From positions 1-9,957 of the forward strand of contig JAJXZM010000591.1 in NCBI GenBank assembly GCA_021780055.1: DNA of 9,957 bases. The letters run 5' to 3'. The position numbers and the translations under genes were made by a program. Each line of letters starts with the position of its first letter. Position 1 is the stretch's first letter. The stretch comes from Acidobacteriota bacterium. GTDB taxonomy: Bacteria; Acidobacteriota; Terriglobia; UBA7540. A model generated the notes under the pieces. It did not search any database and was not told where the DNA came from. It saw only the letters and a list, made by a program, of their open reading frames with translations. Shown piece by piece: positions 1-5,794 of this stretch.

Positions 1-341
1 CGGATGCGCGCATTAACACGGCATCAGGAAACATCACTTTGAGACAAGTCCGCGGTCTGGTGCAGGCCAGCACCGCCAGCGGCTCAATTACAGCAGAGGG
101 CGGCGGCGAGTCCCCCTGGCACCTGCAAACGGTTTCCGGTAACGTCGCAATTCGAGTGCCCGCAAACCTGGGGTTTGACTTGCACGCCCATACAGTTTCA
201 GGAAACATCACAACCAATCGGCCCTTGACGCTCCAGGGGACTGTCAACAAGCGCGAAATCAACGGGAAAGCGGGCAACGGCGGTTTCCTTCTTGACGTCA
301 GTACGGTCTCAGGTAATATCAACATCGACTCCGCCGCATGA
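1..341 (+). CDS. DUF4097-family beta-solenoid protein, C-terminal part only
   Basis: The reading frame is open from the left edge (first full codon at 3) to TGA at 339-341, so the start lies outside the window and about 112 C-terminal residues are seen. The visible part is a run of short beta-strand repeats, each carrying a T-[AV]-S-G-[NS]-[IV] turn, first at spacings of about 18, 19 and 21 residues and once more just before the end. This periodicity is typical of DUF4097/putative adhesin domains, which form a right-handed beta-solenoid. Such proteins are usually exported or membrane-anchored and are often encoded near anti-sigma or zinc-finger regulators; their biochemical role is poorly defined. 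The protein ends directly after the last repeat, with no anchor or sorting signal at the C-terminus. The family call is made from the repeat pattern. Any signal peptide or N-terminal membrane segment would be upstream. Confidence 0.75.
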   Translation, partial: DARINTASGNITLRQVRGLVQASTASGSITAEGGGESPWHLQTVSGNVAIRVPANLGFDLHAHTVSGNITTNRPLTLQGTVNKREINGKAGNGGFLLDVSTVSGNINIDSAA

Positions 342-528
342 AGCGAAATCGCAGCTTCTAAAGTCACTCGAAGTGTCGATGCTAAGCCTTTTTACATCTG
401 CATCTTAGTCCGAGCATTCGCAATTTCCAACCTTGTCCTGGCGGTGCCGGAAAGGCCTGCCTTGAAGTGCGTGAGATCCCTTTGCTCTGCTCCCAGGCCG
501 CGCCTGCCCTGCTCCAGTGGCCCCACGT

Positions 529-557
529 TTGACATCAGGCACGGTGCGGCGTAGCAT
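529..557 (+). promoter_or_regulatory. Sigma70-type promoter for the zinc-knuckle gene
   Basis: A perfect -35 TTGACA (529-534) is followed by a 17-bp spacer and a -10 TAGCAT (552-557, 4 of 6 matches to consensus). The expected transcription start, about 7 nt after the -10, falls at 564, which is the A of the ATG of the next gene. No Shine-Dalgarno lies between the -10 and the ATG, so the mRNA may be leaderless. The assignment rests only on consensus and spacing. Confidence 0.5.
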
Positions 558-563
558 TTTCGC

Positions 564-878
564 ATGGCTTCCAACCGTGAAGAGCGCAGTGAGATCGAGT
601 TGGAATGTCCGTGCTGTGGCGCGCGCCTCAAAATTGACATTTCGCTTGGCAAGGTGATCTGGCATGGACAGCCTCCCAGAAAAACCGAGGCCCCCGACAT
701 CGACCACTCCGCGCAGTTGCTTGAAAAGGAAAAGGCCCGCCGCGAGGCCCTGTTTCGCAAGAGCTCCGAAGACGAAAAATCCAAAGCCCAATTGCTTGAG
801 AAGAAGTTCGAAGAGGCCCTCAAGCGGTCCAAGGACGAGCCCGTCGTCCGGCCCACTCGCGACTTTGATCTCGACTAG
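564..878 (+). CDS. Small protein with one CPxC zinc knuckle and a charged coiled-coil tail
   Basis: The product is 104 aa and soluble, with no signal peptide or membrane segment. Residues 11-34 form a short zinc-ribbon-like N-terminus: C15-P-C17-C18-G, followed by a beta-like stretch and H34. Only one knuckle is present, so zinc would need C15/C18 plus C17, H34 or a second subunit. Residues 45-95 are rich in Lys, Glu and Arg with spaced Leu, as expected for a charged coiled coil, and the protein ends in an acidic tail. I recall similar conserved hypothetical proteins with a CPCCGA motif, but no experimentally assigned role. The ATG at 564 has no Shine-Dalgarno sequence and sits where a good promoter would start transcription. 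Overlapping minus-strand frames at 392-856 and 405-791 lack recognisable motifs and are taken as shadows. Real-gene status is well supported; the function is unknown. Confidence 0.75.
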   Translation: MASNREERSEIELECPCCGARLKIDISLGKVIWHGQPPRKTEAPDIDHSAQLLEKEKARREALFRKSSEDEKSKAQLLEKKFEEALKRSKDEPVVRPTRDFDLD

Positions 879-931
879 ATAGAGGAGAAAGCCAACTGGA
901 GATCGTACATGCCGCCCGCATTGTGAGGGTC

Positions 932-947
932 AGCAAATCTGTTTGCT
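932..947. repeat. Perfect inverted repeat upstream of the EF-G-like gene
   Basis: AGCAAA (932-937) and TTTGCT (942-947) are perfect complements around a 4-nt loop. The sequence after it is mixed (CTCCTTGTG) rather than a T-run, so it is not a classic intrinsic terminator. It lies about 12 bp upstream of the candidate -35 of the EF-G-like gene and could be an operator or a weak 3' hairpin of the preceding gene. The repeat is seen directly; its role is inferred. Confidence 0.35.
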
Positions 948-958
948 CTCCTTGTGCG

Positions 959-988
959 TTGTACCCTGCCGAAAAGCTGTGTTAGGAT
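959..988 (+). promoter_or_regulatory. Possible promoter of the EF-G-like gene
   Basis: TTGTAC (959-964), an 18-bp spacer and TAGGAT (983-988) give partial sigma70 matches (3 of 6 and 4 of 6). This would start transcription near 995 and leave a leader of roughly 58 nt before the GTG at 1053. It is the best candidate in the 174-bp gap, but it is a weak match. Confidence 0.3.
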
Positions 989-1052
989 GCGGCGTTGCTC
1001 CAAAGCCTGAAGATTGTTTAGTGGTAATTCCTGAAAGTGTAAGGAGTCTCTC

Positions 1053-3152
1053 GTGAAAATCTACGACGGTGAGAATATCCGAAACGTTGTGCTGCTGGGC
1101 CATGCCGACACCGGGAAAACGCAGCTTGCTTCCGCGATGCTTTACACGGCCGGCGTCACCACGCGGCTTGGCAAAGTGGACGACGGCACATCCGTAACCG
1201 ACTTCGACGAAGAGGAAATTGAACGCGGTTTTACCATCAGCGCTGCCCTGGCCAACGCCGAATGGAACGGGACCAAGGTCAACCTGATTGACACTCCCGG
1301 CTTCAACATTTTTCTTTACGAAGCCGAGGCTGTACTGAAGGCTGCAGACGCGGCGTTGCTTGTTGTCCACGCGGTAAGCGGAGTGGAAGTGCAGACCGAA
1401 AAGACCTGGGGCTTCTGCCAGAAATATAATCTGCCGCGGGCCCTGGTGATGAACCAGATGGACCGCGAGCGCGCAAGTTTCAAGCGCACGCTGGATGCGC
1501 TGACCGAGGCCTTCGGGCGGTCGGTAATTCCCGTTCAGCTCCCCATCGGGGAGGAAAAGGATTTCCACGGCGCTATCGATCTGGTAAAGATGCGGGCTGC
1601 GCTTTACGAGAGCAACGGTTCCGGCAAGGCGAAGGACAGCGACATCCCGGCGGATATGATGGAAGCCGCCACCGCCGCCCATGAAGCCCTGGTGGAAATG
1701 GTGGCGGAGGGTAATGATGCGCTGATGGAGGAATTTTTTGACAAAGGCACCATCCCGATTGAAGACCTGATGCCGGGACTCAGGCAGGCGATCGCCGAAA
1801 ACCGGCTGACCCCCGTGGTTGTCTCCGCGGCCCTGCCAAATATTGGTAGTCAAACCCTGTTGGAATTTATTGCCGATTACCTGCCGGCGCCAACCTCCAA
1901 AGGGACGGTGGAAGGCATCGAACACGAAGGGGGCCAGCCTGTTACGCGGAAAATCTCGAATGATGAACCTGCCTCCGCTTTTGTCTTCAAAACTGTTGCC
2001 GATCCCTTTGCCGGGCGGCTAAGCCTGTTCAAAGTGATGTCCGGCATAGTGAAGAGTGAAGCGACGCTCCAGAACTTCAACCGGGGCGTAGCGGAGCGCC
2101 TGGCGCACATTGCTGTGCCTCAGGGCAAAGCCCAGAACGCCGTGGCCGAACTTCGTGCGGGCGACATCGGCGTAGTGGCAAAGCTCAAAGAAACCTTGAC
2201 CGGCGATACGCTGGGCGAGAAGAATGCACCGATTATCTACCAGCCGGTAAAGCTTGCTGAGCCTGCCATCTCCTTTGCCATTGAACCGAAATCCCGGGGC
2301 GATGAAGATAAGCTATCAACGGCGATCCACCGGATGCTGGAAGAAGACCTTCTCCTCCGTTTCTCGCGCGATGAGCAGACCAAGGAATTCCTGCTTTCCG
2401 GTTCCGGACAGCAGCATGTCGAAGTGGCCGTCTCAAAACTCAAACGGCGCTACAACGTTGAGGTAACGCTGAAGGCGCCCAAGATTCCTTATCGTGAGAC
2501 GATTCGCGGCAAGGCCGATGCGCAGGGCAAGTACAAGAAGCAGACTGGCGGCCACGGCCAGTACGGCGACTGCAAGATCAAGATGGAACCGCTCGGCCGC
2601 GGAGAAGGTTTCGATTTCGTTAACGACATCTTCGGGGGCGCCATTCCCAGGAATTACATCCCGGCGGTCGAAAAAGGAATCATCGAATCGGCGGCGCGAG
2701 GCTATCTGGCCGGCTGCCCGGTGGTGGACTTCCGGGTGACTCTCTATGACGGCTCCTACCACGATGTTGATTCTTCGGAGCTTGCTTTCAAGATCGCCGG
2801 CTCAATGGCTTTCAAGAAGTGCATGGAGCAGGCCAAGCCCTGCCTGCTGGAACCGATCATGGACGTGGAAGTCAATGTCCCTGAAAACTATTCCGGCGAC
2901 ATCATGGGCAACATGACCAGCCGCCGCGGGCGCATCCAGGGAATGGAACCCAAAGGGCATTCCACCATCATCAAAGCGCAGGTTCCGTTGGCCGAAATGC
3001 TGACTTACGCCTCAGACCTGACCTCCATGACCCAGGGGCGCGGAAGCTATTCCATGGACTTTTCCCATTACGACATTGTGCCCCAGCAGATTTCTGAAAA
3101 GATTGTGGCTGAGGCCAGGGCTGCCGGTCACGGCAAGGAAGAAGAAGAGTAA
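1053..3152 (+). CDS. fusA: Elongation factor G paralogue (EF-G-like translational GTPase)
   Basis: At 699 aa this has the full five-domain EF-G layout: G domain about 1-280, beta-barrel domain II about 300-388, domain III about 398-474, domain IV about 477-596 and domain V about 597-690. EF-G drives tRNA-mRNA translocation on the ribosome and helps recycle ribosomes. GTPase motifs are G1 GHADTGKT (16-23), switch I RGFTI (58-62), G3 DTPGF (80-84), G4 NQMD (134-137) and G5 S257-A258. Canonical EF-G has DTPGH and NKMD, so the catalytic His is Phe84 and the G4 Lys is Gln135. Domain IV keeps the GSYHDVDSSE tip with H570, the counterpart of the translocation histidine. The protein resembles the divergent EF-G-II/'EF-G-like' subfamily rather than the EF-G of the str operon, and no rpsL, rpsG or tuf is adjacent. 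The GTG start has AAGGAG at 1041-1046, 6 nt upstream. The symbol names the family; the gene is probably a second copy whose activity as a translocase is uncertain. Confidence 0.9.
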   Translation: MKIYDGENIRNVVLLGHADTGKTQLASAMLYTAGVTTRLGKVDDGTSVTDFDEEEIERGFTISAALANAEWNGTKVNLIDTPGFNIFLYEAEAVLKAADAALLVVHAVSGVEVQTEKTWGFCQKYNLPRALVMNQMDRERASFKRTLDALTEAFGRSVIPVQLPIGEEKDFHGAIDLVKMRAALYESNGSGKAKDSDIPADMMEAATAAHEALVEMVAEGNDALMEEFFDKGTIPIEDLMPGLRQAIAENRLTPVVVSAALPNIGSQTLLEFIADYLPAPTSKGTVEGIEHEGGQPVTRKISNDEPASAFVFKTVADPFAGRLSLFKVMSGIVKSEATLQNFNRGVAERLAHIAVPQGKAQNAVAELRAGDIGVVAKLKETLTGDTLGEKNAPIIYQPVKLAEPAISFAIEPKSRGDEDKLSTAIHRMLEEDLLLRFSRDEQTKEFLLSGSGQQHVEVAVSKLKRRYNVEVTLKAPKIPYRETIRGKADAQGKYKKQTGGHGQYGDCKIKMEPLGRGEGFDFVNDIFGGAIPRNYIPAVEKGIIESAARGYLAGCPVVDFRVTLYDGSYHDVDSSELAFKIAGSMAFKKCMEQAKPCLLEPIMDVEVNVPENYSGDIMGNMTSRRGRIQGMEPKGHSTIIKAQVPLAEMLTYASDLTSMTQGRGSYSMDFSHYDIVPQQISEKIVAEARAAGHGKEEEE

Positions 3153-3205
3153 GCAGGCTTCTCCGGTTACAATCCATCGGGCGCCGTCTAGGAGGCACAG
3201 AGCTG

Positions 3206-4135
3206 ATGAAAAAGGCGATCTGTTTGCTGTTCCTCTTTGTGTGGCCGCTTGTGCTGCGCGCTGTTCCGCCCAGGAAGATTCCCATCCTTGTTGATACGGA
3301 TATCGGCACCGACATCGACGATGCCTTTGCCCTGGCGCTCGTGGCGCGAAGCCCTGAACTCAATCTGCTGGGTGTGACAACGGTCAGCGGAGATACCCAT
3401 GCGCGGGCTCGACTGGCTGCCAAGCTGCTGTGGGAAGCCGGACTTCGCCGTGTGCCGGTTGCGGCGGGTGAGCCGGGAAGGCCGCTTCCGATGGAGCAAA
3501 CGCGCTGGGCCAAAGACTTCCACAGCCCGCAGTTGCTGTCCGAAAGCGCTGTTGACTTTCTGGATGCTACACTCCGGCGGTTGCCGGGAACGACTACGAT
3601 TGTGGCCATCGGACCTCTTACGAATATTGCCGCTCTGTTGCAGAAAGACCCGGCGATTGCAAAAAAAATAAGCCGGATTGTCCTGATGGGTGGGGCAATT
3701 CACCACGGCTACGGCGACGATCCGACCCCTGTTGCGGAATACAACATCGCGGCTGATCCCGCGGCGGCGCAGAAAGTGTTCAGCTCCGGCGTTCAACTCC
3801 TGATGGTCCCTCTGGACGTAACGGCTATGCTCCAGCTCCACGCGAGCGACCGGTACCGCGTTTTTACGAATCTCTCGCCAATGACAGACGGCCTGACCAT
3901 CCTTTACAATCTTTGGAACCAGCGCACGCCCACGCTGTTCGATCCCATGGCCGTCGCTATGGTGATTGATCCTGGGCTTTGCCAGACGACGCCTCTCCAT
4001 GTTGAAGTGGACTCAAACGGCTTCACCCGAGCTATCGACAACAACCTGCCTAACGCCACCGTCGCTTTGCATACAGACCCGCAGAAGTTCTTCCAGTTCT
4101 ACCTTTCGCGCGTTGTGCCAGAACCGAAACAATAG
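3206..4135 (+). CDS. Exported nucleoside hydrolase (IUNH family)
   Basis: This 309-aa protein should split the N-glycosidic bond of a ribonucleoside into base and ribose. The Asp-rich N-terminal motif DTDIGTDIDDA (30-40) supplies the calcium ligands. GPLTN (136-140), the ribose-binding stretch E178-Y-N180 with D184, VPLDVT (201-206) and the late Asp D246 in FDP also match the family. Residues 1-19 look like a Sec signal peptide (two Lys, then a hydrophobic core, possible cleavage after L-R-A19), so it probably acts in the periplasm on scavenged nucleosides. The usual HDP motif reads FDP here: the leaving-group His of the best-known inosine-uridine enzymes is Phe245, so the substrate or the acid catalyst may differ. 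TAGGAGG (3189-3195) lies 10 nt before the ATG. The gene starts 53 bp after the EF-G-like gene and may be cotranscribed. Family call is secure; substrate unknown. Confidence 0.88.
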   Translation: MKKAICLLFLFVWPLVLRAVPPRKIPILVDTDIGTDIDDAFALALVARSPELNLLGVTTVSGDTHARARLAAKLLWEAGLRRVPVAAGEPGRPLPMEQTRWAKDFHSPQLLSESAVDFLDATLRRLPGTTTIVAIGPLTNIAALLQKDPAIAKKISRIVLMGGAIHHGYGDDPTPVAEYNIAADPAAAQKVFSSGVQLLMVPLDVTAMLQLHASDRYRVFTNLSPMTDGLTILYNLWNQRTPTLFDPMAVAMVIDPGLCQTTPLHVEVDSNGFTRAIDNNLPNATVALHTDPQKFFQFYLSRVVPEPKQ

Positions 4136-4192
4136 GACACTCTCTGCCTGTTAAGGGCGCACTCGATCAGGGTCTGCTCCACTGATTTTCCG

Positions 4193-5596
4193 CTAGCGAT
4201 AAGGCGCCAGCTTCTCGGTGATCCGGTCTTTGATCCAATGCGGGTCCCACCACTCAAGTGGGTCTACAAAGACTCCATCCAGCAGAACGGAAAAGTGGAG
4301 GTGGTCGCCTCCGGCAAGGCCTGTTTCGCCGCTGTGGCCAATAATCTGCCCGCGCGTGACGTGCTCGCCGGGCTTGACGGCAAACGAACTCAGGTGCCCG
4401 TAGAGGGTCTGCAGCCCGCAGCCGTGGTCTATGAGAATGGCGTTGCCGTATATCCCGAAGAACTTGGCAAACACCACGATTCCGTCATTGGCGGCGGGAA
4501 CTGGAGCATGTGCGGTCGAGGCCAGATCGTAGCCAAGATGCGTTTCATGGTCCACCACCTGGCCATTGTAGAGGTAGGTCCGGTCGTCGGCAAAGTGCGC
4601 TTCCACTTTTGAGTTCGGATAACGGAGGAAAGCCTGCGTCCACAGGAACTCCGGGGCAGTCTTCTGTGAATATGCCACCAGCAACTGCGACTCAATCAGG
4701 CGGAGATGCTGGTTGATCATCAGATAATTTTTCAGAAGGCTTCCCTGGTCTTGCATATCAGGATTGTAACTCATAATCGGCGGTACAACGCGCTGCATGA
4801 AACTGTCCGACAAATTGATCTTGCCGTCCCGGAACTTCTGCGGAAAAACTCTGTAGTTGAAGTTCGAAACCGTCTGGTTGCCTGCGTCATCACGCGCAAC
4901 GATTTCGGCGGGAGTTTTCGGATCAAGGTTGTAAGGATAGGCGAACAGGCACATCCGCGTGTCGGGAAGAGACTTTTTGACTGGCCAGCTCCGGAAAAAA
5001 TATGGACCCACCTGGATTCCTGATTCGGTCGTTCCCGGAGAGACTTTGAACAGCACAAGGTCGCAGCCTCCCTGGTTGACGTAGACCTGCGGAGTAAGCA
5101 CTGCAATCTGCGGCGGGTGAAATCGCACCGGCAATCCAAGCTTTATCTCGCTCCTGCCGCCGCGGAAGAACCGTCCCCAGGAATTGTTGGTAGCCACAAT
5201 CTCCAGCGTTGCCCGGCCCTCTTTCAGGTCGGTAATGGTCTGCTGGCCGATTTGCGCTTTGAAGTCACCGCGCGCGGGGGCGTGCTTAGCCCAGAGCTTC
5301 CACCACGGCGGCGATGGCAGATTATGAATTTCGGTCGAGTAAGGCACGGAAAACCGCCGGTCTCCCTGTTGGATCTGAACACTGACGGTCTTCAGTGAAT
5401 GCTTGTTGTCCTGGACGGTGAATCCAACTATCGTCTGCTTGCCTATGCCCTTCACCGGCGTGCTGAATCTGATGGTGGGAGCTTCGTGGCTAAAGGCTTT
5501 CCATCCGACAATAACGATTGCGGCTATAAAAACGAGAAGTATGAAAATCCAACCTTTGCCCAACCCAGTGCCTGATTTATTGTAAGAATTCTTCAA
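4193..5596 (-). CDS. Membrane-anchored M23 (LytM-type) metallopeptidase
   Basis: As called here the protein is 467 aa. A short basic N-terminus precedes one membrane helix (about 16-35), giving an N-in anchor with the rest in the periplasm. A long beta-rich region (about 38-260) shows hints of Ig-like strands, then a helical linker (about 265-330), then the C-terminal M23 peptidase domain (about 340-455). All catalytic elements are present: HxxxD (H353, D357), YGH (H401) and HxH in GDHLHF (H432, H434). It is therefore predicted to be an active zinc endopeptidase cutting peptidoglycan cross-bridges, unlike degenerate LytM activators. The frame stays open up to an ATG at 5731, but I prefer TTG at 5594-5596. 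That codon has AGGAGG 7 nt upstream, the membrane anchor follows directly, and a candidate promoter (5637-5645) would start transcription downstream of the ATG. The ATG version would add 45 residues with no recognisable feature. Confidence 0.85.
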   Translation of the reverse strand: MKNSYNKSGTGLGKGWIFILLVFIAAIVIVGWKAFSHEAPTIRFSTPVKGIGKQTIVGFTVQDNKHSLKTVSVQIQQGDRRFSVPYSTEIHNLPSPPWWKLWAKHAPARGDFKAQIGQQTITDLKEGRATLEIVATNNSWGRFFRGGRSEIKLGLPVRFHPPQIAVLTPQVYVNQGGCDLVLFKVSPGTTESGIQVGPYFFRSWPVKKSLPDTRMCLFAYPYNLDPKTPAEIVARDDAGNQTVSNFNYRVFPQKFRDGKINLSDSFMQRVVPPIMSYNPDMQDQGSLLKNYLMINQHLRLIESQLLVAYSQKTAPEFLWTQAFLRYPNSKVEAHFADDRTYLYNGQVVDHETHLGYDLASTAHAPVPAANDGIVVFAKFFGIYGNAILIDHGCGLQTLYGHLSSFAVKPGEHVTRGQIIGHSGETGLAGGDHLHFSVLLDGVFVDPLEWWDPHWIKDRITEKLAPYR

Positions 5597-5603
5597 ACTT
5601 CGT

Positions 5604-5609
5604 CCTCCT
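5604..5609 (-). promoter_or_regulatory. Ribosome binding site that fixes the M23 start
   Basis: On the minus strand AGGAGG ends 7 nt before the TTG codon at 5594-5596. The upstream ATG at 5731 has only a weak AGGA at about 12 nt. This contrast supports the TTG start and a 467-aa product. Confidence 0.6.
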
Positions 5610-5636
5610 GATGCAGTCCTTCCTGCCTCTTCAAGA

Positions 5637-5645
5637 ACTATACCA
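5637..5645 (-). promoter_or_regulatory. Extended -10 promoter for the M23 gene
   Basis: Read on the minus strand this is TGG-TATAGT: an extended -10 TGn motif plus a 5-of-6 match to TATAAT. No good -35 lies 16-18 bp upstream, as is usual for extended -10 promoters. Transcription would begin near 5630, leaving about 34 nt of leader containing AGGAGG. Immediately upstream, TCCCT (5646-5650) and AGGGA (5657-5661) form a small inverted repeat that could be an operator. Confidence 0.45.
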
Positions 5646-5732
5646 TCCCTAGAAAAAGGGACGAAAACCTGAAAGTTGTCTGCGCTCCCGAAAATCTGCA
5701 ACCGATGGGTTGACGTGTTGTGTCTACTCATT

Positions 5733-5762
5733 TTGGCAATCGTTCCTTGAACACCCTAAAAT
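5733..5762 (+). promoter_or_regulatory. Sigma70-type promoter for the antiporter gene
   Basis: TTGGCA (5733-5738) and TAAAAT (5757-5762) each match consensus at 5 of 6 positions, with an 18-bp spacer. Transcription would start near 5769, giving a leader of about 26 nt that contains the GGAGG at 5782-5786. This is the best-matching promoter in the window and faces away from the M23 promoter. Confidence 0.6.
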
Positions 5763-5794
5763 GAGGCAGTTCTAGATCCGCGGAGGAACTCTGG

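Noticed and set aside
340..393. Possible terminator after the DUF4097 gene
   Set aside because: A 5-bp stem (340-344 with 354-358) and a T-run (389-393) are both present but lie 30 nt apart, so they do not form an intrinsic terminator.
392..856. Two overlapping minus-strand frames across the zinc-knuckle gene
   Set aside because: Neither has a motif, and the plus-strand frame has a CPCC knuckle, a coiled coil and a good promoter.
930..1925. Long minus-strand frame of 331 codons opposite the EF-G-like gene
   Set aside because: It has no recognisable domain, is rich in His, Arg and Gln as expected of an antisense shadow, and lies over clear GTPase motifs on the plus strand.
3188..4000. Minus-strand frame of 270 codons opposite the nucleoside hydrolase
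   Set aside because: The composition is shadow-like, and every nucleoside hydrolase motif is in place on the plus strand.
4165..4190. Possible terminator between the nucleoside hydrolase and M23 genes
   Set aside because: ATCAG and CTGAT pair over only 5 bp (6 with a wobble) around an 11-nt loop, followed by just four or five T residues. This is too weak to call.
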